From Paraburkholderia phosphatilytica (lineage in GTDB: Bacteria > Pseudomonadota > Gammaproteobacteria > Burkholderiales > Burkholderiaceae), in the NCBI RefSeq assembly GCF_003443895.1, contig NZ_QQOA01000014.1, positions 1 through 64,000 of the forward strand: a DNA stretch of 64,000 bases. The letters are read 5' to 3'. The translations under genes and the position numbers were made by a program. The first letter of the stretch is position 1, and every line of letters starts with the position of its first letter. The notes under the pieces are model-generated. The model did no database searches, was not told the origin of the DNA, and worked only from the letters and a program-made list of their open reading frames with translations. Shown one piece after another: positions 45,093-54,115 of the stretch.

Positions 45093-46214
45093 ATGACACG
45101 GCTTGCATCGATTCTGATCGGTGGCGACTGCGGTCCCACCCACGGGCCAGAGCAAGGGTTCCCCATCGAAGGCTACACGGAGCTGGTAGCGCCCGCCCTG
45201 CGGGAGGCCGATTTCCGCTTCGTGAATTGCATGCGGACGTACTCCACACGTGGAGTGAAGTCGGACCACGCCCCTCAGGTCTGTCAGCCGGTTGAAATGT
45301 CGACGCTTTTCACGGGCGGTCTGTTCGACGCGGTGACGATGGCGAACAATCACAGTCTCGATGCGGGTCCGGAAGCGATGCTCGACACGCGAAGGCTTTT
45401 CCTCGAAAACGGCCTGCAGGTCACCGGTGCGGGACGTGATCTGGACGAGGCCCGTCAACCGGCGATCGTCGAAAAGGCGGGCGTACGCGTAGGCTATCTC
45501 GGCTACACGTCGGTAGCCACTGCCGGGACCGACGCAGGCAAAGGGAAACCCGGGGTCGTCAATATCCGGATCAAAACGACATACGAGCCGCATGGCCCCC
45601 ATCAGCCGGTTCGTGTATGGACCGCGCCAAACCCTCAGGATCTTGCCCTGCTGACAGAGGATATCGCCGCTCTTCGCAAGCGGGTCGACGTGGTGATACT
45701 CGCGTACCACGCCGGCGCAATACGTCTTCCGCGCATCATTTCCGACTATCAGATCGACGTCGCTCACGCAGCGATCGATGCAGGCGCTGATCTTGTCGTC
45801 GGACACGCCCCGCATATCCCTAAGGCCATCGAGGTATACAGGGGGAAGGTCATTTTCTACAGTCTGGGCGTCTTCGCGATGACGAAATCCTTCGCGGCCC
45901 CCGCCTGGACAAACGAGCCCGCGTGGGCGCAGGGCGCCGTGCGCAACTTCATGGATCTCGATCCGCAATACCCCTTGATGCCTTACGGAAAGGATTGCAC
46001 GCTCGCGCTGCTCGCAAAAGCGTACGTTTCCTCCCAGGGAGTCGCCAAGGTCTCGTTTCTTCCGGTCAAATTCGACGGTCGCTACCGCCCTGAGGTGCTT
46101 CGCGCAGGCGATCCGCGATTCGAGGAAGTAGTCGAATATATGAGATGGGCTTCGGAAGATATGCCCCACCGGTTCGAGATCGAGGGCGATGAAGTCAAGG
46201 TCACCGCGCAGTGA
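45093..46214 (+). CDS. CapA-like (PGA synthesis/metallophosphatase-fold) protein
   Basis: A 373-residue protein of the CapA family (PF09587). GGDCG (residues 10-14), MANNHSLDAG (83-92), the GADLVVGHAPHIPKAIEVYR block and FYSLGVF are present. The family's NLE motif is NCM here, and the HWG motif is YHAG, so key residues of poly-glutamate-type CapA differ. No signal peptide is seen. AAGGAGG precedes the ATG. CapA relatives are usually linked to capsules, so its place in a catabolic island, paired with an SDR gene, points to another hydrolytic role. Confidence 0.85.
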   Translation: MTRLASILIGGDCGPTHGPEQGFPIEGYTELVAPALREADFRFVNCMRTYSTRGVKSDHAPQVCQPVEMSTLFTGGLFDAVTMANNHSLDAGPEAMLDTRRLFLENGLQVTGAGRDLDEARQPAIVEKAGVRVGYLGYTSVATAGTDAGKGKPGVVNIRIKTTYEPHGPHQPVRVWTAPNPQDLALLTEDIAALRKRVDVVILAYHAGAIRLPRIISDYQIDVAHAAIDAGADLVVGHAPHIPKAIEVYRGKVIFYSLGVFAMTKSFAAPAWTNEPAWAQGAVRNFMDLDPQYPLMPYGKDCTLALLAKAYVSSQGVAKVSFLPVKFDGRYRPEVLRAGDPRFEEVVEYMRWASEDMPHRFEIEGDEVKVTAQ

Positions 46215-46265
46215 GACAGTTGCCACGCAAACCGTTCCATCATCAAACGTGAAGGGTAGTTAATC

Positions 46266-47042
46266 ATGGATTTGGGCATCAAAGGGAAAACCGCTCTGGT
46301 CACCGCATCAAGTGGCGGCATGGGTCGCAACATCGCTCACGCACTCGCGGCAGAGGGAGCCAATGTAGTGCTTTTCGCACGCTCGGCGGACAAGCTGAAG
46401 TCGGTCGCGGACGAGATCACCCGGGAGCACGGAGTGAGGGCCGTCGCGAAAGCCGGAGACATGCGCGTCGGCAGCGACGTCGCTGCGCTGGTCGAAGTGG
46501 TGAAAACGGAGTTTGGCGGACTGGACATCATCGTACTCAACACGGCTCGCCCACCCAATCCTATTCGGGAGACAACCGAGGAGGTCGATATGGCGCGCTG
46601 GGACGAGGCTTATCAGAATCAGCTCGCCGGGGTGGTGCAGGTCGTTAGCCAGACTATTCCGTTGATCACCAGGCGCGGATGGGGCCGGGTGATTGCGATC
46701 ACATCGGCTTCGGTGAAAGCCCCCATGGCTCACCATAGCCTTTCGACGGTCTTTCGAGCCGGTGTGACCGCTTATATGAAACATCTCGCGAATGAAGTTG
46801 GCTTGAGCGGCGTCACGGTCAACTGTGTTGCGCCCGCCCTGATCGAGACCCCGCATCGCGCGGGATCCGCTGCCTACACTCCTGCTCAGGCCGAGGCGCG
46901 CAAGAAGTTGACGCCTCTAGGCCGGATGGGCACGCAAGACGAACTTGCCGGTGTCGTGACCTTTCTGGCGTCGGTCCAAGCGGGATTCATTACCGGTGCG
47001 ACGATCCCGGTTGAAGGTGGAATGCTGGGATCTTTGTTCTGA
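46266..47042 (+). CDS. SDR-family protein with atypical active site
   Basis: A 258-residue SDR. The cofactor motif is TASSGGMGRNIAHAL. The serine is present (ITSASVKAP), but YxxxK is absent: the region reads HHSLSTVFRAGVTAYMKHL, with Ser/Arg at the Tyr/Lys positions. The same change occurs in a branch of 3-oxoacyl reductase-like SDRs. Its C-terminus TGATIPVEGG is typical. It begins 52 nt after the CapA-like gene and is probably co-transcribed. Catalysis would need a different acid/base. Confidence 0.88.
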   Translation: MDLGIKGKTALVTASSGGMGRNIAHALAAEGANVVLFARSADKLKSVADEITREHGVRAVAKAGDMRVGSDVAALVEVVKTEFGGLDIIVLNTARPPNPIRETTEEVDMARWDEAYQNQLAGVVQVVSQTIPLITRRGWGRVIAITSASVKAPMAHHSLSTVFRAGVTAYMKHLANEVGLSGVTVNCVAPALIETPHRAGSAAYTPAQAEARKKLTPLGRMGTQDELAGVVTFLASVQAGFITGATIPVEGGMLGSLF

Positions 47043-47069
47043 ACGCCCTGCTCGTCGCCCCTGCACGCC

Positions 47070-47822
47070 CTATTCCGTGTGTCCCCCAAACTGACGCGAG
47101 ATATTCACAGCGGCATCGACTACGAGCTTGATGAAGTTCTTCTCATGCATCTCCATGCGCACGGTAGGGGCGCCGACGGACAGGCAATAGTGGACCTGCT
47201 CGTCGACCCCTATGATCGGTGCGGAGATCGCCGAGATGCCCATGAGACGCTCACCGTGCGAGACCGCGTAGCCATGCTCACGGATGTGCTGGAGTTCTTC
47301 GAGAAAAGCCGCCTTGGTCTGCCTGGTGGCTTTCGTCGCAGCTGGCAGCAGCGGCGTCAGGTCCGCCTTCGACATATACGCCATCAGCACCTTGGAACCT
47401 GAGCCCGCCTGCAGCGGTATCTGTTCGCCCGCCTGCACTACTGCTCTTAGAGGGGCGGTAACCGTCGATATGGAATCGATGCATACGCGGTTGCGGCCGT
47501 TGACCGTATGGAGAGAGACCGTTTCTTTCGTCGTCTCGGCGAGCTCCAGCATGAACGGACGGGCGATCTCCCGAATACCCAGAGTGCCGCGCACGAGACC
47601 GGCAAGCCTCGTGAACCGGAACGACAGACAGTACTGTTGATCCTCCAGTCGAACCAGGTAGCCGGCCCGCTCCAGACTCTGCACAATCCGGAAGGTGGTA
47701 GATTTCGGCAGATCGATGCGTTCGGAGATTTCCTGAAGAGACAGGCTGCTCCGCTCAACGCTAAAACTTTCGAAAACAGCCAGAATACGTTCAACCGAGC
47801 GCATCATTTCGTAACGTTCCAT
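47070..47822 (-). CDS. IclR-family transcriptional regulator
   Basis: A 250-residue IclR regulator. The winged helix (RSVERILAVFESF, LQEISERIDLPKSTTFRIVQ) is followed by the GAF-like effector domain (CIDSISTVTAPLRAVVQAG, SGSKVLMAYM, SHGERLMGISAISAPI). It is a close paralogue of the product at 61794-62606, with long identical stretches such as AGYLVRLEDQQYCLSF. The start may be 47822 or an internal ATG a few codons later. It is a candidate reader of the nine palindromes. Confidence 0.93.
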   Translation of the reverse strand: MERYEMMRSVERILAVFESFSVERSSLSLQEISERIDLPKSTTFRIVQSLERAGYLVRLEDQQYCLSFRFTRLAGLVRGTLGIREIARPFMLELAETTKETVSLHTVNGRNRVCIDSISTVTAPLRAVVQAGEQIPLQAGSGSKVLMAYMSKADLTPLLPAATKATRQTKAAFLEELQHIREHGYAVSHGERLMGISAISAPIIGVDEQVHYCLSVGAPTVRMEMHEKNFIKLVVDAAVNISRQFGGHTE

Positions 47823-47984
47823 ACGGGGTCAAAGACAGGCGTATGGTACATCAGCCACGGTCGCGTCAAGCAATCGGCCTTCTCTACACCTGGACTGCCG
47901 GGGCACCCAGTATCCGAAAAAACGGGCAGCCGGCCGTTGCGATACGCACCGCAGGTTTCACGGCCGTGCCGAAAGAAATGAACA

Positions 47985-48002
47985 GCCCCGCATCGGCGGG
48001 GC
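47985..48002 (-). terminator. Intrinsic terminator of the tctBA transcript
   Basis: On the minus strand, GCCCCGC, the loop CGAT and GCGGGGC, then a T-rich tail (TGTTCATTTCTTTC). It lies 8 nt beyond the tctA stop. Confidence 0.75.
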
Positions 48003-48009
48003 TTCGGCA

Positions 48010-49572
48010 TCATTCCTCGGTCAGCGGAGCATGGGCTAACGGAGGCACGGCCACCTGTGGCGAAGCGCCCTTCGAGCGCTTGCGCTTGTGCTCGCGCCAG
48101 GCGAAGTAGCACTGCCCGACGACCAGCACCAGGCAGATCGCCATGAATGTTGCACTGATCGGCCGTTGCACGAAGATCGCCAGGTCGCCGCGCGAGAGCA
48201 GCAGTGCCCGCCGGAAATTTTCCTCGACCATCGGCCCGAGAACGTACCCGAGAAGAATGGTAGCGACAGGAAAATCGAGCGCGAGCAGGACCGCCCCGAT
48301 GATCCCGAACACCAGTACCTCACCAACTTCGAAAAGGCTGTTGTTCGTACTGAAGACGCCGACCGCTATAAAGAAGAGCGCAGACGGATACATCAGGCGA
48401 TAAGGCACCTGCAGGAGTTTTACCCAGACTCCGATGAGCGGTACGTTCAGCAGCACAAGAAGCACGTTGCCGATCCAGAAGCTCGCTATCAGCCCCCAGA
48501 ACAGATCGGCGTGCTGTGTGATCAGTTGGGGACCGGGCTGGAATCCCTGGATCAGCAATGCGCCAAGCAGCAGGGCCATTACCGCATCGCCCGGGATACC
48601 GAGCGTCATGGTCGGGATGAAATCAACCTGTGTCTTTGCGTGAGCAGACGCTTCAGGACTGGCCACGCCTTCTATAGCACCCTGGCCGAAACGATCCGGT
48701 CGCTTCGATATCTTCTTTTCGAGCGCGTACGCGAGGAAAGTGGTAATGGTCGGACCTGTTCCCGGCATGGCACCGAAAAGAGTGCCGACGAATGTACCCC
48801 GGACCATCGGCCAGAAGGCCTGCTTAAGCTCGCCGCGTGTTGGCCGCATATCACGCAGGCGCACTTTCATCTGCGTCCCGATGAAGCTGATCCGGTTCAC
48901 GTTTATCAGGAAATCGGCAACGCCGAACAGCCCCATCGACAGCGCAACGAGTTCGACCTTGTCCGAGAGTTCTGCGAACCCAAAGGTGAACCGCTCCACG
49001 CCGCTGTTGACGTCCGTGCCGACAATGCCGAGCAAAAGACCGAAGACCGTCATCGCGATCCCTTTAAGCCGCGAACCCCGGGACATCGTCGCCCCGGCAA
49101 TCAGACCGAGCAGCATGATCGAGACGATCTCAGTCGGGCCGAACTCGAAAGCGATCTTGACGAGCCAGGGCGAAAGAAAAATCATCACTATGATGCCGAC
49201 CGACGCCGCAAAAAATGACGACACCATCGTGATACCCAGCGCAGCTCCCCCACGCCCCTGCTTCGTCATCGGATACCCGTCGATACAGGTGACGGCATGC
49301 GGTGGATGCGACGGCAGGTTCAACAGGATCGCACCGAGCGCACCGCCATACTGCGAGCCGTAAAATATCCCGGCCAACATCAGAAGCGCGGGAACTGCGT
49401 GCATCGAATAGGTCAGCGGCAACAGCATGGCGATCGCGGAGAGTGCTCCCATGCCCGGAAGCACACCAATCAGATTGCCGACCAGCACACCGACGAACGA
49501 CCATAACAGGTTTTGCGGCATCGCTGCGACGCTAAAACCATACATGAGATCATGCAGCGTTTGCGCAATCAT
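48010..49572 (-). CDS. tctA: Tripartite tricarboxylate transporter, large permease TctA
   Basis: A 520-residue integral-membrane protein of the TctA family. The duplicated glycine-rich signature appears as VGVLVGNLIGVLPGMGALSA in the first half and GTFVGTLFGAMPGTGPTITT in the second, with PGDAVMALLLGALLIQG. It couples ion entry to uptake of a carboxylate delivered by a Bug receptor. ATG 49572 overlaps the tctB stop by ATGA. No Bug gene is adjacent, so the receptor must come from 33151-34125, 63856 or elsewhere. Confidence 0.94.
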   Translation of the reverse strand: MIAQTLHDLMYGFSVAAMPQNLLWSFVGVLVGNLIGVLPGMGALSAIAMLLPLTYSMHAVPALLMLAGIFYGSQYGGALGAILLNLPSHPPHAVTCIDGYPMTKQGRGGAALGITMVSSFFAASVGIIVMIFLSPWLVKIAFEFGPTEIVSIMLLGLIAGATMSRGSRLKGIAMTVFGLLLGIVGTDVNSGVERFTFGFAELSDKVELVALSMGLFGVADFLINVNRISFIGTQMKVRLRDMRPTRGELKQAFWPMVRGTFVGTLFGAMPGTGPTITTFLAYALEKKISKRPDRFGQGAIEGVASPEASAHAKTQVDFIPTMTLGIPGDAVMALLLGALLIQGFQPGPQLITQHADLFWGLIASFWIGNVLLVLLNVPLIGVWVKLLQVPYRLMYPSALFFIAVGVFSTNNSLFEVGEVLVFGIIGAVLLALDFPVATILLGYVLGPMVEENFRRALLLSRGDLAIFVQRPISATFMAICLVLVVGQCYFAWREHKRKRSKGASPQVAVPPLAHAPLTEE

Positions 49573-50054
49573 AGAGCCCCCCACTTGTACAACGGCAGCT
49601 GGATCTGCAATGCCCACCAGAACACAATCACGGCGATTGCATCCATCGCCAGCGCCAGCAGGACGGCTGACTTAAGGTTGTTATCCCGATCACCGAGTGC
49701 AGAAATAAACACGACCGCAAACGTGCCCGCGACGAGCCCAAGGCATTTTGTCAGGACGACGAACGCCACCATGCCAACGCAGATCAGCATCCATGCCTTC
49801 CACTCCGGACGCAGCTTTTTTTTCGCAGTGCGCCTTTCGGGCACCGCCTCGGTATGGGCCGCAAGATACCCCTGAACGGCAATCCCGCTACCGGCCAAGG
49901 CCAGAATGAGTCCCAGAAAAAATGGGAAGAACCCGGGTCCCATCTGAACCAGCGTGCCGATGTGGTAGGAAACCGAATGCGTCAGTACTGCGATTCCGAC
50001 GACGATAAGCAATGTCCCGCCGATCAGATCCTTATGTAACAGCGTTCTGTTCAT
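49569..50054 (-). CDS. tctB: Tripartite tricarboxylate transporter, small permease TctB
   Basis: A 161-residue protein with four predicted membrane segments (LIGGTLLIVVGIAVLTHSVS, FFPFFLGLILALAGSGIAV, WMLICVGMVAFVVLT, VLLALAMDAIAVIVFWW), the TctB layout. PGFFPFFLG is the conserved motif. AGGAGGAG precedes ATG 50054. It is translationally coupled to tctA. Confidence 0.92.
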   Translation of the reverse strand: MNRTLLHKDLIGGTLLIVVGIAVLTHSVSYHIGTLVQMGPGFFPFFLGLILALAGSGIAVQGYLAAHTEAVPERRTAKKKLRPEWKAWMLICVGMVAFVVLTKCLGLVAGTFAVVFISALGDRDNNLKSAVLLALAMDAIAVIVFWWALQIQLPLYKWGAL

Positions 50055-50250
50055 GGTGTCTCCTCCTATGAACGTCAATAACATTCACTTCTCTCTCCGC
50101 CAGGAGATGATCTGCTCCTATCACGTCGCTGCGATGCCGATGGCGATGACTTATGCTGGATATACCGATCGTGTCCGGTGCCCGTCGGCAGCATAGGCGC
50201 GGCTACCCGGCCTGAGTACCGGACTTCGCGTTAGCTCTCTCCTTGTGCGC

Positions 50251-51411
50251 TTACTCCTCAACCATCAACGAAGACGGTTTTCGCTTCTCGATCGCCCACT
50301 TCAGCAAAGCGGCGGATCGATAGATACCGTGCGCAAACTTTCCGTAGGGCAGTGTCATGAAAAGCGCCATCACCACACCCAGATGCACAGCCAGTAGCAC
50401 GGGCATCGCCCCCGTTTCCCGGGCGCCCAGCAGCACCAGCCCGGTGAGGCCGGCCAGCCAGAGCAGCGCGATGAACCCGCGATCCATGCCCTTCTGCGAT
50501 GCATCGCCGTGTAGCGGATGACGCCTGAGGTTCAGGATAAACAGACCACTGCATCCGACGACAAGACTCATCCCCCCAAAAGACCCCAGAAACACGGGAA
50601 GACTGGTCAGGCCGTAAGGTGCTTCCAGAGCAAAGAGATAGTGATAAAGCGTGGCGACACAGGTCGATGCAAAACAGAGCATGAAACCGTAGAAGGTCAG
50701 ATGATGAAACCGTCGCCTGGAAAGCGAATAGCTGTCGCTGTCGTTGTTGCAGCCTTTGCCGTGCCCACCGCCGAGGTATCTGAGCGTCAGCACCGATCCC
50801 GCTGCCTCTGCGGCCGCATCGGCCGACAAGCCTCCCGGGTCTTCGTTTTTCCAGAATTTGCGCACACCGATCGACAGCGAGATCAGGGCGAGAAGAAACA
50901 CGGTCCCAAAGATGAGTGCGAGGAGATTGTGCGGAAACACGCTGTAGAAGTTTGCGCTCCCCGGTTGCGGTCTGCCTGAGATCACGGCAAGGGCGAGAAA
51001 CAGCGCAAGCCCGCCGGCGAGCGCCAGCGCGACCGTCGTGCCGTTTTTCCGGTACAACGCACCGAAAGAAGCTGGCCACGCATATTCGGTATAGGTGTTC
51101 ACACGCACCTTCGCCATCGCCTGAGGAACGTTGACAGCGAACTCGTGCGGGGGGGCGTACTGGCACGCGTGCAGACACGCACCACAGTTGTGGCAAAGGT
51201 TCGCGAGGAAATGTACGTCTGCCCTCCCGAACTCGAGCCGTCGCGTCATTGCCGGAAATACGGCACAGAACCCTTCGCAATACCGGCAGGCGTTACAGAT
51301 CTGCATGATCCGGCTGACTTCCTTCTCTGCCTGCGTCATGTCGATCAGGGCGACGACTTCGTTTGCCGCGAGCGCTCTCGCCTCGCGGGTCAATGCTTCA
51401 AGCGACTGCAT
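50251..51411 (-). CDS. tcuB: Tricarballylate-utilisation protein TcuB-like (4Fe-4S/haem membrane protein)
   Basis: A 386-residue protein. Two [4Fe-4S] cysteine sets lie near the N-terminus: Cys39, 42, 45, 49 and Cys73, 76, 79, 83. Six or so membrane helices with histidines follow and could bind haem b. In Salmonella TcuB re-oxidises the FADH2 of TcuA and passes electrons to the quinone pool. ATG 51411 overlaps the end of the tcuA-like gene by 14 nt, indicating a coupled pair. Confidence 0.9.
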   Translation of the reverse strand: MQSLEALTREARALAANEVVALIDMTQAEKEVSRIMQICNACRYCEGFCAVFPAMTRRLEFGRADVHFLANLCHNCGACLHACQYAPPHEFAVNVPQAMAKVRVNTYTEYAWPASFGALYRKNGTTVALALAGGLALFLALAVISGRPQPGSANFYSVFPHNLLALIFGTVFLLALISLSIGVRKFWKNEDPGGLSADAAAEAAGSVLTLRYLGGGHGKGCNNDSDSYSLSRRRFHHLTFYGFMLCFASTCVATLYHYLFALEAPYGLTSLPVFLGSFGGMSLVVGCSGLFILNLRRHPLHGDASQKGMDRGFIALLWLAGLTGLVLLGARETGAMPVLLAVHLGVVMALFMTLPYGKFAHGIYRSAALLKWAIEKRKPSSLMVEE

Positions 51412-52807
51412 GATTGATAGCTTCCCTGTAGTGCTGCGCTGCTGCCGCGGCCTGAGTGCCAGCGATCCGGCCAAAGGCAGTTCCGATCGACATACCCACG
51501 CCAGCCGTGTACCCCTTGCCAAGAATGTTTCCAGCCATCATCTCGCCTGCGACGAACAGGTTCGGGGACGGCTCGCCGCCGAAATGAACGGCGGCATTGG
51601 AATTCACCTTCAGACCGAGGTATGTGAATGTGATGCCGGGGCGCAATGCGTATGCGTAAAACGGAGCACGCTCCAACGGCTGCGCCCAGTGTGTCTTGGG
51701 CGGTGTCAACCCTTCGGTATGACAGTCGTCGAGCACGGCATGATTGAACGTACCGGGTCGACAAGAATGGTTGTACGTCTGGATCGTCTCCAGAAATGCC
51801 TCCTCGTTGAAACCGAGTGCCGTCGCCAGTTCCCGAAGCGAGTTCGCTCTGGTACCTGGGAATACAGGAGGCATGAACCGACCGATCGCTTTGGAATCGA
51901 TAATCGAATAGGCAATCTGCCCGGGTTGCTGCGCAACCAGACGGCCCCAGATCGCGTAACGCTTGGGCCAGAAATCCTCGCCCTCGTCGTAAAAGCGCTT
52001 GCCGTCGCGATTGAGTACTACCCCCAGCGACACGCAGTCGACGCGCGTGCAGATTCCGCCGTCGTAGAGAGGCGCGCGCGCATCGATTGCCACGCAATGT
52101 GACTGCGAGGGGTCACCGATAGCGTCCGCGCCAGCGTCGATCATGAACTTCAGCAATGTGCCCTGATTGAACCGGGTGCCACGGATCAAAAAGTTGTCTG
52201 CCACCCAGACGCCTTCCACCTGTCCCCATGCCTCACGCAGCCATTCGCGATTCGATTCAAAGCCGCCGGCCGCCAGCACACAACTCGTCGCTGCAATGCG
52301 CTCATTGCCAATCCTCGCAGCGACAAAGCGTGTGCCGTCGAGCTCGATCGAATCGACGGAGGCGTCGTAACGGATAGCGACACCGATCGCCTCGGCGCTC
52401 CGGTAGTAGGCATTGACCAGCGCTTTTCCACCGCCCATAAAGAATGCGTTGGTACGTGCTACGTGAAGAGCGCCCGAAAGCGGGGGCTGGAAGTGCACAC
52501 CGTGTTTCCTCATCCAGTCACGACAACTCGACGACGCGCGAATTGCGATACGCGCCAATTCCTCATTCGTGTTACCGCCCGTTACCTTGAGCAGGTCCTG
52601 CCAGAACTCCTCTTCGGGATAGGCGTCGACGAGTACGTCCTGTGGTGCGTCATGCATGCAGCGCAGGTTGCGCGTATGTTGCGAGTTGCCGCCGCGCCAC
52701 TCCCGCGGAGCCGCTTCAAGCAAGAGTACGCTGGCCCCCGCTTCCCGCGCCATGATCGCGGCGCAGAGTGCGGCGTTGCCTCCTCCGATTACGAGAACGT
52801 CTACCAT
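51398..52807 (-). CDS. tcuA: FAD-dependent tricarballylate dehydrogenase TcuA-like
   Basis: A 469-residue flavoprotein of the fumarate reductase/succinate dehydrogenase group. The FAD motif GGGNAALCAAIMAREAG starts at residue 8. RGGNSQHTRNLRCMHDAPQD is the TcuA-type active-site loop. A C-terminal GEMMAGNILGKGYTAGVGMS closes the FAD site. TcuA oxidises tricarballylate to cis-aconitate, and the true substrate here could be another polycarboxylate. I chose ATG 52807, preceded by AGGAC, over 52834. Confidence 0.9.
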   Translation of the reverse strand: MVDVLVIGGGNAALCAAIMAREAGASVLLLEAAPREWRGGNSQHTRNLRCMHDAPQDVLVDAYPEEEFWQDLLKVTGGNTNEELARIAIRASSSCRDWMRKHGVHFQPPLSGALHVARTNAFFMGGGKALVNAYYRSAEAIGVAIRYDASVDSIELDGTRFVAARIGNERIAATSCVLAAGGFESNREWLREAWGQVEGVWVADNFLIRGTRFNQGTLLKFMIDAGADAIGDPSQSHCVAIDARAPLYDGGICTRVDCVSLGVVLNRDGKRFYDEGEDFWPKRYAIWGRLVAQQPGQIAYSIIDSKAIGRFMPPVFPGTRANSLRELATALGFNEEAFLETIQTYNHSCRPGTFNHAVLDDCHTEGLTPPKTHWAQPLERAPFYAYALRPGITFTYLGLKVNSNAAVHFGGEPSPNLFVAGEMMAGNILGKGYTAGVGMSIGTAFGRIAGTQAAAAAQHYREAINHAVA

Positions 52808-52938
52808 GATATTTGTCCTATTCTGAGAGGCCATGCTACGGTGGCGTTGGGGTCATCGCCACCAGCCTTCAGACAACACGTCTTCAATTTTTTTGAAGAC
52901 CCGATTCCGGTCCTCATGCATGACTTCCACAAGAGCGA

Positions 52939-53196
52939 CTAGTCGCTGCTCGCTGATTCCTGCAATTGCAAAGTGAACGACGGCCTGAGCCGGTCGGGTG
53001 GAAAAACGTCCCATGAACCGTCCATATGGCGAAACAGGAAAAGCGCTATTTCGCCATCCGAATCTTTTTCACGGACGCAGACGTACCTCGCAGCACTTGT
53101 GACGCCTTTGGCCCGGGTCACGATGATTCGATCCCGGCACGCCGGTCCGAACCACTTATCGATGTTCCATCTCAACGAGCGCACGATCTGCTGCAT
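52939..53196 (-). CDS. Hypothetical 85-residue protein
   Basis: A small protein with a possible beta-rich core (DRIIVTRAKGVTSAARYVCV, ALFLFRHMDGSWDVFPPDRL). It looks protein-like in composition, but I recognise no family and the ribosome-binding site is weak. It lies in the 475-nt gap between the tcuA-like gene and the enoyl-CoA hydratase gene. It may be a real gene of unknown function. Confidence 0.45.
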   Translation of the reverse strand: MQQIVRSLRWNIDKWFGPACRDRIIVTRAKGVTSAARYVCVREKDSDGEIALFLFRHMDGSWDVFPPDRLRPSFTLQLQESASSD

Positions 53197-53282
53197 GGTC
53201 TGCTCTGATAGGGTCGAGGTCTGCTTCCAGCCTCGCTGTGAGTTTCACGCGCAGGCCGGCTGTACCGGATGCTCGAGGCGCC

Positions 53283-54107
53283 TCACCGCCCCTTGAATTC
53301 ACCCTTGCGTTTCTCCTTGTACGCCGTGATCGCTTCCCGATAGTCGTCGGTCGACTGGACTACCGCCATAAGAGCCGAGGTGGTCTCGAGGCTGGTGCGA
53401 AGATCAGTGCGCATCGACTGGTACATCAGCTTCTTGATATCGCGTGTCTGAACGGGTGGCCCGTCCGCCAGACGGGTCGCAAATGCCAGCGTTTCGTCCT
53501 GAAGGCTTTCGTCCGCCATCACGCGATTGACGATGCCGAGTCGGTTCGCTTCGTAAGCGTCGACGAAGTCACCCGTCCACAGCAGTTCCAGTGCCTTGGC
53601 CGGCCCAACCAGTCTGGGGAGAAAGTAGCAACCTCCGTTACCCGGGATCAGGCCGACCCGGATGTACGCTTCCGCGAACCGTGCCGATCGCGCGGCAAAG
53701 CGGATGTCACACATAAGCGACAGGTCCATCCCCGCGCCGACGGCCGCACCGTTCACGGCCGCAATCAACGGTTTTTCGAATTCCTCAACCACCAGCGCGA
53801 CCTTGTGAGTAACACGCTGGAGCCGGTGTTTTCGCTCAAGCGGCGTGGGATCCCCGCCTTCGGCTGCGCGGCGCCCGAGATCCCCGCCCGAGCAGAATGC
53901 GTCTCCTGCTCCCGTGAGAACGAAACTGCCTACATCGTCGTCGTCGTTCGCTTTCTTCAGCTCGTTGCGAAGCAACTCGAGCATGTCCTCGCTCAAGGCG
54001 TTCTTTTTCTCCGGTCGATTCAGCGTAGCAACCACTACACGACCAACCCTGCTGATTTCAAGATCCGCCACGTCCGTCTCCGTTTGAATTCGTGATCTGT
54101 CGGGCAC
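53283..54107 (-). CDS. Enoyl-CoA hydratase/isomerase family protein
   Basis: A 274-residue crotonase. The oxyanion-hole regions are FCSGGDLGRR and NGAAVGAGMDLSLMCDIRFA. AYIRVGLIPGNGGCYFLPRL retains one region of catalytic Glu/Asp, while the GGGxELA glutamate is replaced (GAGMDLS). It may be an isomerase or hydratase with altered chemistry. The start is GTG 54107, 8 nt after the next crotonase stop. It is last in the operon that begins at 58068. Confidence 0.9.
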   Translation of the reverse strand: MPDRSRIQTETDVADLEISRVGRVVVATLNRPEKKNALSEDMLELLRNELKKANDDDDVGSFVLTGAGDAFCSGGDLGRRAAEGGDPTPLERKHRLQRVTHKVALVVEEFEKPLIAAVNGAAVGAGMDLSLMCDIRFAARSARFAEAYIRVGLIPGNGGCYFLPRLVGPAKALELLWTGDFVDAYEANRLGIVNRVMADESLQDETLAFATRLADGPPVQTRDIKKLMYQSMRTDLRTSLETTSALMAVVQSTDDYREAITAYKEKRKGEFKGR

Positions 54108-54115
54108 AGGGGCCC

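Noticed and set aside
45057..46226. 389-codon minus-strand frame opposite the CapA-like gene
   Set aside because: It lacks recognisable motifs. The plus-strand gene has AAGGAGG and the CapA signatures.
48088..49218. 376-codon plus-strand frame opposite tctA
   Set aside because: The translation is charged and repetitive, with no hydrophobic core. The antisense of a membrane protein gene commonly gives this.
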